DNA from: Pseudarthrobacter phenanthrenivorans | GTDB taxonomy: Bacteria; Actinomycetota; Actinomycetes; Actinomycetales; Micrococcaceae | NCBI RefSeq assembly: GCF_000813845.1 | Contig: NZ_JWTB01000019.1 | Location: forward strand, 124,001-188,000 | Direction of reading: 5' to 3' | DNA: 64,000 bases | Shown here: in pieces, positions 25,088 to 33,999 of the stretch | Numbering within the stretch: the first letter of the stretch is position 1 | How the letters are laid out: each line of letters begins with the position of its first letter | The notes under the pieces: generated by a model | What the model saw: only the letters and a program-made list of their open reading frames with translations | Database searches by the model: none | Told to the model about the DNA's origin: nothing | Translations under genes and position numbers: made by a program

Positions 25088-25960
25088 TTAGCCCTTGACG
25101 GAGCCAATGAGCATGCCCTTGGCAAAGTGCTTTTGCAGGAAGGGATAGAAGATGAGGATGGGCAGGGTGGCCACCACGATCACGGCGAACTTGATCCCCT
25201 GTTCCGGCGGGATGTAGTTCGGGTCCACGTTGCCGGTGCCCAGCAGGTCCGAGGCCGCCGTAACCTGCCGCAGGTACATCTGCAGGGTCCATTTGGAGTT
25301 GTCGCTGAGGTAGAGCAGGGGCGACATGAAGTCGTTCCAGATGCCCACCGCATAGAAGAGCGCAAAGGTGGCCAGGACCGGCTTGGACAGCGGCAGCAGG
25401 ATCCGCCACAGGATCCCGATCTCGGTGGCCCCGTCCATCTTGGCCGATTCTTCAAGCTCCGCGGGGAGTTCCTGGAAGAAGTTCTTGATGATGATCAGGC
25501 TGAACGGGTTGATGGCCGCCGGCAGGATCAGGGCCCAGTACGAGTTGAGCAGTCCCAGGTCCTTGACCAGCAGGAAGGTGGGGATCATGCCGCCGGAGAA
25601 CACCATGGCGAACACCACCAGGGAAAGGATGACGTTCCTGCCCCGCAGGGTCTTCTTGGCCAGCGGATAGGCCATGGTCACTGTGAAGGCGAGCTGGACC
25701 AGGGTACCCACCGCGGTGACCAGGACGGTGGTCACCAGGGCGCGGATGAACGCCGGAGTGGCAAAAATGTACTCGTAGGAGCCCAGGGTGAACTGTTCCG
25801 GCCAGACGAAGAACGCCCGCCGGGTGATCTCCGCTTCCGAGGCGAAGGAGCCGGCGAAGACGTAGACGAACGGCAGCAGCGTGACGATGCCGATCAGGGA
25901 CAGGAACACGTAGTTGGCGGCGTCAAAGATCCGCCCGCCGCGGGTGTTGTGGATTTTCAT
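25088..25960 (-). CDS. CUT1 sugar ABC transporter permease (YtcP/LplC type)
   Basis: 290 residues, six helices. MalG-like inner component with the EAA loop ELPAELEESAKMDGATEIGI, where the conserved Gly contacts the ATPase, and C-terminal HFAKGMLIGSVKG, typical of the LplC/YtcP/YesQ subgroup. The start overlaps the stop of the preceding permease by one base. With the binding protein and YesL homologue upstream, this resembles the Bacillus yesOPQ/ytcQP rhamnogalacturonan oligosaccharide system. The substrate is inferred from context only. Confidence 0.93.
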   Translation of the reverse strand: MKIHNTRGGRIFDAANYVFLSLIGIVTLLPFVYVFAGSFASEAEITRRAFFVWPEQFTLGSYEYIFATPAFIRALVTTVLVTAVGTLVQLAFTVTMAYPLAKKTLRGRNVILSLVVFAMVFSGGMIPTFLLVKDLGLLNSYWALILPAAINPFSLIIIKNFFQELPAELEESAKMDGATEIGILWRILLPLSKPVLATFALFYAVGIWNDFMSPLLYLSDNSKWTLQMYLRQVTAASDLLGTGNVDPNYIPPEQGIKFAVIVVATLPILIFYPFLQKHFAKGMLIGSVKG

Positions 25961-26934
25961 TAGAACAATCCGCTCTGGTTGAATCGCTTGGCCAGCCAGT
26001 TGGTGCCGAAGATCAGTACGATGCCCACCACGGACTTGAACAGGCCGACGGCGGTGGAGTAGCTGTAGGCGCCCTGGGTAATGCCCACGAAGTAGACATA
26101 GGTGTCAAAGACATCCGCAACTTCACGGTTCAGGGCATTGGTCATCAGGTAGATCTGCTCGAAGCCGGTGTTGAGCATCTGCCCGATCGCCAGGATCAGC
26201 ATGACGATGATGGTGGACCGGATTGCCGGCAGGGTGATGTGCCAGACCCGCCGGAACCGGCCCGCACCGTCGATGATCGCCGCCTCATACTGGTCCTGGT
26301 CCACGGTGGCGAGGGCGGCCAGGAAGATGATGGTGCCCCAGCCCGTGTTCTTCCAGATTTCCTGCAGCACAATCAGGGGCCGGAACCAGGCCGGGTCCGA
26401 CAGGAAGTCGATGTCGGTGCCCATGACGGTGTTCAGCAGCTGGAACAGCGGGCCGATGTCCAGGGCGAACAGCAGGAAGCTCAGGGACGCCACGATGGTC
26501 CAGGACAGGAAGTGCGGGATGTACACCAGGGTCTGCACGGTGCGCTTGAGGATGGACAGCCGGACTTCGTTCAACAGCAGTGCCAGGACGATGGTCAGCG
26601 GGAACGCCACGCCAAGGTTGAGGAAGGCCAGGATCAGCGTGTTGCCCAGCAGCCGGGGGAAGTCCGGGTTGGCGAAGAAGTCTTCGAAGTTCCGCAAGCC
26701 CACCCAAGGGCTGCCGTTCACGCCAAGGAACGGGACGTAGTCCTTGAATGCGATGGACACCCCGTACATGGGGGCGTAGCGGAACACCGCGAAGTAGGCC
26801 ACGCCCGGCAGCAGCAGCAGGTAGAGCCACTTGTAGTGCGCGAAGTGGACGGAGAACCTCCCCCGGTTCCGCGGAGCGGTTGCGGACGTGCGCACCCGCT
26901 CCCCGGCCAGGGGGTCGATGACAGGGGCTGCCAT
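25960..26934 (-). CDS. CUT1 sugar ABC transporter permease (LplB type)
   Basis: 324 residues. MalF-like permease of the LplB/YteP group: N-terminal HYKWLYLLLLPGVAYFAVF, a first periplasmic region with YAPMYGVSIAFKDY and the EAA loop QYEAAIIDGAGRFRRVWHITLP. It starts immediately after the TAA of the binding protein gene and ends inside the ATG of the next permease, so all three are translationally linked. Confidence 0.93.
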   Translation of the reverse strand: MAAPVIDPLAGERVRTSATAPRNRGRFSVHFAHYKWLYLLLLPGVAYFAVFRYAPMYGVSIAFKDYVPFLGVNGSPWVGLRNFEDFFANPDFPRLLGNTLILAFLNLGVAFPLTIVLALLLNEVRLSILKRTVQTLVYIPHFLSWTIVASLSFLLFALDIGPLFQLLNTVMGTDIDFLSDPAWFRPLIVLQEIWKNTGWGTIIFLAALATVDQDQYEAAIIDGAGRFRRVWHITLPAIRSTIIVMLILAIGQMLNTGFEQIYLMTNALNREVADVFDTYVYFVGITQGAYSYSTAVGLFKSVVGIVLIFGTNWLAKRFNQSGLF

Positions 26935-28464
26935 TTACTTGTTGTCCTGCCAGAGCTTGTTGATCTCTTCCTTGACCTTGTTGCCGCCGCTGGTGTCCCA
27001 CAGCTTGATGGCGTCCTTGAGGCCCTGCTCGTCGATCTGGCCGGCCAGGTACTTGATGCGCGCGTCGGCAACGATGTTGTCCAGCTGGGCGCCCTTGGCC
27101 ACGTAGGTTTCGGAGACGTAGGGAGCGGCCGGGTTGTAGACGGCGCTCTTGAGGTCCTCCGCCATCACTTCGGTGCGCTTGTCGAAGACCTGCTGCTCGT
27201 AGTCCGAGGGCTGCTTCACGGGGTAGAACTGGTTGCCGGCCACGTTCATGCCCAGCTGCGCGTAGCTCTTGATGTCCGTGGTGACTGCCTTGCCTTCGGG
27301 GGTTTCGGGCTTGATGGTTGCGGCCTTGCCGTCCTCCACCGCGAAGTTCACGCCTTCGATGCCGTTGTTCAGCAGGACAGCCACGTCCTTGCCGTTCATG
27401 GTGTTCAGGAATTCCAGGACCTTGTCCAGCTCAGCCTCGGTCCTGACGCTTGCCTTGGGGATGGCCAGGAAGCCGGAGTAGCCATCGGTGGGGTGGGCAT
27501 GCAGTTCGCCGTCCGGGCCTTCGAGGTTGCCCACGAAGCCCACCTTGTTCTGGAAATTGTTGGGATCCGCCTGCTTGAAGAGGTTGATGAGGACACTGAC
27601 CCGGGAGTCGACGTCGACGATGATGCCGCCCTTGCCGTTGAGGAAGGGTTCATTCCATTTCGTGGAGTCAAACGTGGCGAAGTCCGGGTTGATCAGCTTC
27701 TCGTCCACCATCTTCTTGATGAAGCGGTCGGCCTCGAGGAACTCGTCGGTTTCGAAGCTGGGGACCAGCTTTCCGTCGCGTTCGGTCCACCGGTTCCCGG
27801 CGCCGTACCATTCCTCGATCAGGTCGTAGGGGCTGTTGGTACCCAGGGCGCCCCACTTGGGGATGGTGATGCCCCAGGTGTCGTTCTGGCCGTTGCCGTC
27901 CGGGTCCTGCTCGGTGAAGGCCTTGGCAACCTTGTACAGGTCTTCCGTGGTCTTGGGCGGCTGCAGGCCCAGCTTGTCCAGCCAGTCCTGGCGGAACATC
28001 ACGGCGGCGCGCATTGGTGAGCGGCCCCGGAAGACGCCGTAGACCTTGCCGTTGACGCTGGCATTCTTCTGGATATCAGGGAACGTGGTCTTCAGGTTGG
28101 GGTACTTGTCCAGCTTGCCGGTGAGATCCCAGAACGCCCCTGCCTGCGCGTTCTTGACGAAGCCGGGGGTCTTGCCCTGGATCACCATGACCTGCGGGAG
28201 GTCCGAACCCGCAAGCGTGATATTGGTCTTGTCCTCATAGGAGGCATTGGGTGCCCAGTTGATCTTGACCTGCTTGCCCGTGAGCTCCTCCAGCTTCTTC
28301 TGGACGGCGCCGTCCGCGCTGGGCGGCTGCGCTTCAAGGAACGGGGCCATGATGGTGACGGACGTGAGGTCGGCGGCCGGGGCGTCACCTCCGCTGCAGG
28401 CGGTGAGGGTCATGGCCGTGGCGGTGGCGACGGCGGCAGCAAGGGACAGTTTCCTACGGATCAT
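26935..28464 (-). CDS. Extracellular sugar-binding lipoprotein (LplA/YtcQ type)
   Basis: 509 residues, longer than ordinary MalE-like proteins and right for the LplA group. The lipobox is LTACSGGD in a classic lipoprotein signal starting MIRRKLSLAAAVA. Features include LTGKLDKYPNLKTTFPDIQK and FRGRSPMRAAVMFRQDWLDK, both common in this group. ATG at 28464 with an AGGAAC box is chosen; the open frame to 28563 has no lipoprotein character. It should deliver pectic oligosaccharides to the two permeases downstream. A LacI-type half-palindrome at 28518 lies in its leader. Confidence 0.92.
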   Translation of the reverse strand: MIRRKLSLAAAVATATAMTLTACSGGDAPAADLTSVTIMAPFLEAQPPSADGAVQKKLEELTGKQVKINWAPNASYEDKTNITLAGSDLPQVMVIQGKTPGFVKNAQAGAFWDLTGKLDKYPNLKTTFPDIQKNASVNGKVYGVFRGRSPMRAAVMFRQDWLDKLGLQPPKTTEDLYKVAKAFTEQDPDGNGQNDTWGITIPKWGALGTNSPYDLIEEWYGAGNRWTERDGKLVPSFETDEFLEADRFIKKMVDEKLINPDFATFDSTKWNEPFLNGKGGIIVDVDSRVSVLINLFKQADPNNFQNKVGFVGNLEGPDGELHAHPTDGYSGFLAIPKASVRTEAELDKVLEFLNTMNGKDVAVLLNNGIEGVNFAVEDGKAATIKPETPEGKAVTTDIKSYAQLGMNVAGNQFYPVKQPSDYEQQVFDKRTEVMAEDLKSAVYNPAAPYVSETYVAKGAQLDNIVADARIKYLAGQIDEQGLKDAIKLWDTSGGNKVKEEINKLWQDNK

Positions 28465-28517
28465 AATGTTCCTGTTCCACTTCGTTGGGGCGCGCCAAGC
28501 GGGTTGGCGCAGCAGAT

Positions 28518-28529
28518 TGATACGTTTCA
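28518..28529 (-). promoter_or_regulatory. LacI-type operator upstream of the binding-protein gene
   Basis: TGATACGTTTCA, 54 bases before the start of the binding-protein gene. It differs by single changes from TGAATCGTTTCA in the rhamnose repressor region. Confidence 0.5.
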
Positions 28530-28593
28530 TTAATCGCGCCGCCGGCGGGCGCCAGCGGCTCACGGCAGTCGCGGCGGCAGCCGGCGCCGGGCT

Positions 28594-29265
28594 TCAGCCG
28601 CCGGCTGCTGCCCGCAGGGCAGGGGTGGCGGCGGCAGTTCCGGCCGCCCCTGCAACCGACTGGTCATTGGCGGCAAAGAACCGGTCGCAGAGCCATCCCG
28701 TGACGTACAGCCAGGCTCCGATGCTGAAGAACGGGACCAACCCGGGAAGGGTGCTGCCGGCGTACACCGCAGCGGCGGAGACAAAGAGCAGGACGACCGT
28801 CCCGGCAAGATGCCGCACCGCAAACCGGGATGACATCAGGAGGTACTGCGGCAGCGCCAGGTGGTACCGGGCATACATCGGGAACACATAGCAGGCGCTC
28901 CCCGCCAGGAAGACCGCCAGGACAGGGATCCCGGCCGCCATGAATTGCGGGAAGATTCCCCGCATGCCGGAAAAGTAGTTCCAGTTCAGGGCCAGCGCGG
29001 CGGCGACGGCCATGATCGGCAGCGCAAGTGCGTTTGCCCTGAAGAAGTTCCGGAAGTACGCGGAGGCGAAGCCGCGCAGCAGGGGTGCGGCGTCCCCGGC
29101 GGCCCGCCTGCGGACCAGTATCTGCGCGGCGGCAGTGGCCGGACCTGCGCCGAACACCCCTGCGCCCAGGAGGGCAAAGGCGATCCACAGCAGGTTCAGG
29201 CCCGCAATCCATACAAGCGTGTCGAAAAACGAGTAGGCACGTGCACTGAAGGTCCCGGACAGCAT
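28594..29265 (-). CDS. YesL-like DUF624 membrane protein
   Basis: 223 residues with about five predicted helices (FDTLVWIAGLNLLWIAFALLG; ANALALPIMAVAAALAL; AAGIPVLAVFLAGSACYVFP; GTVVLLFVSAAAVYAG). DUF624/YesL proteins sit next to LplABC-type transporters in pectin loci; their role, perhaps in transporter assembly or sensing, is not established. It is the first gene of the operon that ends with the DUF1961 gene. Confidence 0.85.
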   Translation of the reverse strand: MLSGTFSARAYSFFDTLVWIAGLNLLWIAFALLGAGVFGAGPATAAAQILVRRRAAGDAAPLLRGFASAYFRNFFRANALALPIMAVAAALALNWNYFSGMRGIFPQFMAAGIPVLAVFLAGSACYVFPMYARYHLALPQYLLMSSRFAVRHLAGTVVLLFVSAAAVYAGSTLPGLVPFFSIGAWLYVTGWLCDRFFAANDQSVAGAAGTAAATPALRAAAGG

Positions 29266-29385
29266 GGCAGGGCTCCCTTCTGTTCTCCATCGTTGCAGAG
29301 GCGAAGCGGAAAGTGTCCCGCATCACGCTGGTAATCGGTTTCTCGAAAATCTAGACCGCCTTCGGCCGCAGGTCAAGCAGATTTT

Positions 29386-29397
29386 TGAATCGTTACA
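29386..29397 (+). promoter_or_regulatory. LacI-type operator, rhamnose-class
   Basis: TGAATCGTTACA in the divergent region between the YesL gene and the Gfo/Idh gene; ten of twelve bases match the rhamnose repressor half-palindrome TGAATCGTTTCA or its symmetric form. Confidence 0.5.
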
Positions 29398-29439
29398 TAG
29401 CTGGACTCGGCGCCGCCCCATACCGCACACTAAAAGGTG

Positions 29440-29451
29440 GAAAGCGCTTGC
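29440..29451 (+). promoter_or_regulatory. LacI-type operator, GAAAGCGCTTTC class
   Basis: GAAAGCGCTTGC, one base off the perfect palindrome seen at 43030-43041, 43 bases downstream of the other operator class and 68 bases before the Gfo/Idh start. Confidence 0.5.
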
Positions 29452-29518
29452 TGGCCGAGGCGCGGGCTGGATGCAGGTGCCCGGCTTTGCTGGGCAGCGC
29501 CGGGCAGAACGGAGAACC

Positions 29519-30724
29519 ATGGGAACGGCAATGGAAGCCGCCGGCAGAGACGCCGGAACAGCAGCAACGGCAGCCGCAAGGGTCGCCCTGGTGGGCGTGC
29601 ACGGCTTCGGCACCCACCACTTGCGGAACCTCGAACGGCTCCAGTCGGCCGGGACCGTTGAACTCGTGGCCGTGGCCGATCCGCAGCCGCCGGCACCCGG
29701 GGGCGTCCCGCCGTCGGCCGCTGTCTACCCGGGGCTCGACGACCTCCTCGAGGCGACGCCGGACCTGGACGTCATCATCGTTGCCACGCCCATCCAGACC
29801 CACGCCCCGCTGGCGCTGGCCGCCCTGAACACGGAAGCGGAACTGTACCTCGAGAAGCCGCCGGTCGCTTCCCTGGCGGACTTCAACCGTCTTGCCGACG
29901 CCGCCGGACAGTCCGGCCACGGGGTGCAGATCGGATTCCAGAGCCTCGGCTCACACGCGCTGACGGCGATAGAGCAGCTACTGGCCGCCGGAACCATTGG
30001 CACGCTGGAGGGCATTTCCGCCACCGGCCGCTGGGTCCGGGACAGGGCGTACTTCAAGCGCTCCCGCTGGGCAGGAAAGCGGAGCATCAATGGGGTTGAC
30101 GTGGTGGACGGCGTCGCCACCAACCCCCTGGCCCACGCCGTGGCCACCGCCCTCCGGATTGCCGGGGCACGCACCACGGCGGACGTGGCCTCCGTGGAGA
30201 CGGAGCTGTACCGCGCCAACGACATCGAATCGGACGATACATCGGTCATCCGCATCCGCACCGCCACCGGGCTGCCCATCACCTGCGCCCTGACCATCTG
30301 CGCCCCGGAGTCCGTGGAGCCGTATGTCACCCTCCAGGGCTCCGCCGGGACGGCTGTCTTCCACTACACGGAGGACCGAGTGACGGTGGAGACGGCGGAC
30401 GGGCGCACGGAGGAAACCTACGGCCGTGACGACCTGACGGAGAACCTCCTGGCCCACCGACGCAACGGGAGTCCTCTCATCAGCAGCCTGCTGGACAGCG
30501 GCGCCTTCATGCTGGTCCTCGAAGCCGTCCGCACGGCGCCCCTCCCGGCCCCCATCGATCCCGCCCACGTCCGGTGGGAGGGCGACGGCGACGCCGGCCA
30601 CGCGGTGGTGGACGGGATCGAGGAGGTGCTGGAGCGGGCGGGCCGGCAGCATGCCACCTTCAGCGAGCTCGGGCTCCCCTGGGCTGCCGCCGCCCCCACC
30701 ACCTTCCGGTTTCCTGCCTCCTGA
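29519..30724 (+). CDS. Gfo/Idh/MocA family oxidoreductase
   Basis: 401 residues. Rossmann NAD(P)-binding start VALVGVHGFGTHHLRNLERL, the EKPP motif (YLEKPPVASLADF), and a substrate domain with YFKRSRWAGKRS and DVVDGVATNPLAHAVATAL. It is colinear with and very similar to residues 1-400 of the protein at 47891-49942 but lacks that protein's C-terminal DUF6807 domain. Likely a sugar or sugar-acid dehydrogenase; the substrate is unknown. ATG at 29519 has a GGAG box. The stop overlaps the rhamnosidase ATG by one base. Confidence 0.9.
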   Translation: MGTAMEAAGRDAGTAATAAARVALVGVHGFGTHHLRNLERLQSAGTVELVAVADPQPPAPGGVPPSAAVYPGLDDLLEATPDLDVIIVATPIQTHAPLALAALNTEAELYLEKPPVASLADFNRLADAAGQSGHGVQIGFQSLGSHALTAIEQLLAAGTIGTLEGISATGRWVRDRAYFKRSRWAGKRSINGVDVVDGVATNPLAHAVATALRIAGARTTADVASVETELYRANDIESDDTSVIRIRTATGLPITCALTICAPESVEPYVTLQGSAGTAVFHYTEDRVTVETADGRTEETYGRDDLTENLLAHRRNGSPLISSLLDSGAFMLVLEAVRTAPLPAPIDPAHVRWEGDGDAGHAVVDGIEEVLERAGRQHATFSELGLPWAAAAPTTFRFPAS

Positions 30725-33700
30725 TGGGATTGCAGGAGCCGCTGCCATCCGGATCAGCAAAAGTGTCCGGGGACAGTGCCCCGGCCGGCGTCGGCGGCCT
30801 CTACGCGGCCAGCCTCCTGACGGAGGGGCTGTCCCATTGCCTCACCGCCTCCCCATCCCCCACCTTCGGGTGGCAGCTGGGACAGGACGACGACAACGAT
30901 CCCGCCCTTTCGCGGCAAGCCGGCTACGAGCTTGAGGTCCGCGACGCCCAGGGCGCCGTTATCTGGAGTTCCGGACCGCTGGCCTCGGCCTCACAGTGCG
31001 GCGTCCCGTACGGCGGACCGGCACTCGGTGACGACGCGGACTACAGCTGGCGTGTCCGCATCGCGGATGCCGCCGGGGTTCCCGGGGCCTGGTCGGACCT
31101 TGCACCCTTCAGCACCGGCCTGACGGATGCTGCCTGGCAGGCCGGGTGGATATGCCGGGCTCCGGGCGGACGAGCACCACTGGAACTCTTCGATCGGGCA
31201 CTCCGCGTGGCGGGGTCGCCGTTCCTGCCGTTCCCCTGCCCCGCACTTTCCAGTGTCAGGCTTGACGCCCGGCTGCGTCCCGTGATGGGTCGGGCCGGGC
31301 TGCTCCTGCGCAGCAGCGGTGCCGGAACAGGCCTGCTGCTGGAGCTGGGCCCCACGGGGGACGTGGTTCTTCGCCGCGCCCCGGTGTGGGAAATCCCCTC
31401 CCCCGCCGTGCCGGACACCGACGTGCTGGCGTCCGCGCAGGCGGCCCCGGCACTTGGTTCGTGGCGTGAGCTCACCGTCAGCGACGACGGCCGGATGATC
31501 CGTGTCGCCGTGGACGGTGCCGAACTGCTGGTGGTTGATGAGCCGGCCGAGGGGGCTGCAGGCACCCCCGCCTTCCACCAGGGGCCGCGGAGCCAGGCAG
31601 AGTACGCGGCGCTGCGCGTCACGGGCGCCGCTCCCGGCCAGGGCGAAACAGTGCTGCTGGACCACCGCTTCGACCACGGCACAGCAGAAGCATTCCCGGC
31701 AGGCTGGCCCCGGCTCACCGGCCACCGCCAGCCCGACGAATGGACCCTGTTCCGTGCGGCCATCCCGCTCACCGGCACGGTCCGCCGCGCCCGGCTTTAC
31801 GCGGCAGCCCACCACCAGGCCCAGTTCTCCGTGGCAGGGACGCCCTGCCTCAGCACCACGTCGTTCGGCTACCCGGGCGAGGGATATTACGACGCCGCCG
31901 ACATCACCGGACTGCTGGCCGGGCACCCCGCTGACACCCCCGTTCCCGTCACGGCGCTGCTGCACTGGTACGGCCCAGGCCAGGGACGTGCCGCAGGCAG
32001 CCCCGGGCTCCTGGTCCGGCTCACGGTGGACTACGACGACGGCCGCCGCGAAGTCCTCGTCTCGGGCCCGCGCTGGTCTGCCGGCGAAGCCCCCTACCGC
32101 CAGTCGGGCTACCGCAACGACGAGGGTGATCCCGTCGAACACCTTGACGGCCAGGCCGCGGCGTCCCCCACGGTTGACGACTGCCTGGCCGCCGCTGTCA
32201 GCTCCGGCGCCCACCCGTCGTCGGACTTTCCCCGGCTGCACCCCCGCCGGACGTTCCTGGCCGGGGACTTCGTGGCACCGCAGCAGTTCCTGACCGCCGA
32301 TGACGGCACCCTGGTGGCGGACTTCGGCCGGGTGGTTCCCGCGCGGCCGGAGGTCGACTTCCTGGCCGGAGTTCCCGGCCGCACCATCATGCTGCGCGCC
32401 GGCTACGTCCTCCGCCCCGACGGAAGGGTGGACGCCGGGAAGACCGCCAGCCAGAACACGGACATGTCCTTTCCCTACACCCAGGCCGCCGGACCGCAGC
32501 AGTACCGGGCATCGGTGCACCTAGGCTTCCGCTACCTTGAGCTGCCGGGCATTGATGCGGCGGAGGTGTCCCGCGTCGGCGCCGTCACCGTGCACGGCAG
32601 CCATCCCGGCGAAGGCAGCTTCAACAGCTCGGACCCCGCCCTGGACGCGGTATTCCGGCTGCTCCGCGACTCAGCGCTGTACGGCGTCCAGGAGCAGTTC
32701 GTGGATACGCCCACGCGGGAAAAGGGCCAGTTCCTGGCAGATGCGGCCAACATCTCGTACGCCACCATGGCCTTGTTCGGCGAACGTTCCTACACAGCCC
32801 AGGCGCTGCGGGAGTTCGCGTGGTCCGCCCGCCGCTATTGGACTGCCGCCGGGGAAAAGGGCCGCTACAACGCCGTCTACCCCAACGGAGACGGCAAGCG
32901 CGACATCCCGGATTTCTCCCTGATGCTGCCGGAGTGGGCGGAGGAGTACCACCTGCGTTCCGCAGACCTGGCCCTCATCCGCGAACTGCTCCCCCACCTG
33001 CACGACACGGCGGACTACGCCCTGTCCTGCATTCCCGCAGAAGGCCCGACGGCGGGACTGGTCACCGACCTGGGCGGCGGCTCCGGCCCCTACCTGCACG
33101 GCATCGTGGACTGGCCCGCACCCGGCCGGTACGGCTACGACATGGAATGCGCGGCGAAGACCACCGTCAATGCCCAGGCCTGTTCGGCGCTGATGTCCAC
33201 AGCCCGCCTCTGCAGCGCGGCAGGCGATGAGGACGCTGCGGTCCGCTATGTCGCCGCTGCCCGAAGACTGGCAGCGGCCATCCGGGCACGCCTGCGGGTG
33301 GGCGGCGTCATGGTGGACGGCCTCCACGCCGACGGCACCCCCAGCGCCCACGGTTCGCAGCACGCCACATCCTTCCCGCTCTCACTCGGCATCACCGCTC
33401 CGGAGGACGCGGCGGCGGATGCCGCGCGGATCGCCGCGATGGGCATGCGGCAGGGGCCCATGACGGTGCACCGGCTGGTCCGCGCGCTGGCAGGCCAGGG
33501 GTTGATGGACGCCGTGCTTGACCTGCTCACCACCAAGGAACAACCCGGCTGGGCGCGGCTGCTGGACCGCGGGGCCACCTTCACCTGGGAAGCCTGGGAC
33601 CTGGAGGACGGCAGCGACTACAGCCAGTCGCACGCGTGGTCGGCGTCGGTGGTCAAGGAGATCCTGGAGTACCTGCTGGGCGTCCGGTACAGCACGCCGG

Positions 33701-33999
33701 GCGGCAGCGAGGTAGTGGTGGAGCCCCCGCTCTGCCGACTGGCGCATGCCCGCGGCAGCGTCCCCGTGGCCAACGGCTATGTCCAGGCCGGTTGGCGCCG
33801 GCGGGGCGAACTGGTAGAGCTGGAGTGCACCGTTCCGCCCGGCACCACCGCAACCGTCCGGCTGCCCGCCGGCACCTATGGGGTCAAGGGGCCCGCTGCG
33901 GATGCCGCCGTCGTGGTTTCCGCACCGGAAGGCCGCGCGGACGGCGCCATCAGGGACTTCCGGGTGCACGCCGGGACGTGGAGCTTTACCCCGGCGTAG
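30724..33999 (+). CDS. GH78 alpha-L-rhamnosidase
   Basis: 1091 residues, typical GH78 size, no signal peptide, so it acts on imported rhamnosides. N-terminal beta-sandwich domains (Fn3-like ELEVRDAQGAVIWSS; YSWRVRIADAAG) lead to the (alpha/alpha)6 catalytic domain from about 650. That domain carries VDTPTREKGQFLADAANISY, the counterpart of the family's DCPQRDERLGWTGD with the acid Glu, and FTWEAWDLEDGSDYSQSHAW with the second Glu. It hydrolyses terminal alpha-L-rhamnose, feeding the rhamnose operon. The ATG is fused to the TGA of the oxidoreductase gene. The 3' end overlaps the convergent MFS gene by 14 bases. Confidence 0.93.
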   Translation: MGLQEPLPSGSAKVSGDSAPAGVGGLYAASLLTEGLSHCLTASPSPTFGWQLGQDDDNDPALSRQAGYELEVRDAQGAVIWSSGPLASASQCGVPYGGPALGDDADYSWRVRIADAAGVPGAWSDLAPFSTGLTDAAWQAGWICRAPGGRAPLELFDRALRVAGSPFLPFPCPALSSVRLDARLRPVMGRAGLLLRSSGAGTGLLLELGPTGDVVLRRAPVWEIPSPAVPDTDVLASAQAAPALGSWRELTVSDDGRMIRVAVDGAELLVVDEPAEGAAGTPAFHQGPRSQAEYAALRVTGAAPGQGETVLLDHRFDHGTAEAFPAGWPRLTGHRQPDEWTLFRAAIPLTGTVRRARLYAAAHHQAQFSVAGTPCLSTTSFGYPGEGYYDAADITGLLAGHPADTPVPVTALLHWYGPGQGRAAGSPGLLVRLTVDYDDGRREVLVSGPRWSAGEAPYRQSGYRNDEGDPVEHLDGQAAASPTVDDCLAAAVSSGAHPSSDFPRLHPRRTFLAGDFVAPQQFLTADDGTLVADFGRVVPARPEVDFLAGVPGRTIMLRAGYVLRPDGRVDAGKTASQNTDMSFPYTQAAGPQQYRASVHLGFRYLELPGIDAAEVSRVGAVTVHGSHPGEGSFNSSDPALDAVFRLLRDSALYGVQEQFVDTPTREKGQFLADAANISYATMALFGERSYTAQALREFAWSARRYWTAAGEKGRYNAVYPNGDGKRDIPDFSLMLPEWAEEYHLRSADLALIRELLPHLHDTADYALSCIPAEGPTAGLVTDLGGGSGPYLHGIVDWPAPGRYGYDMECAAKTTVNAQACSALMSTARLCSAAGDEDAAVRYVAAARRLAAAIRARLRVGGVMVDGLHADGTPSAHGSQHATSFPLSLGITAPEDAAADAARIAAMGMRQGPMTVHRLVRALAGQGLMDAVLDLLTTKEQPGWARLLDRGATFTWEAWDLEDGSDYSQSHAWSASVVKEILEYLLGVRYSTPGGSEVVVEPPLCRLAHARGSVPVANGYVQAGWRRRGELVELECTVPPGTTATVRLPAGTYGVKGPAADAAVVVSAPEGRADGAIRDFRVHAGTWSFTPA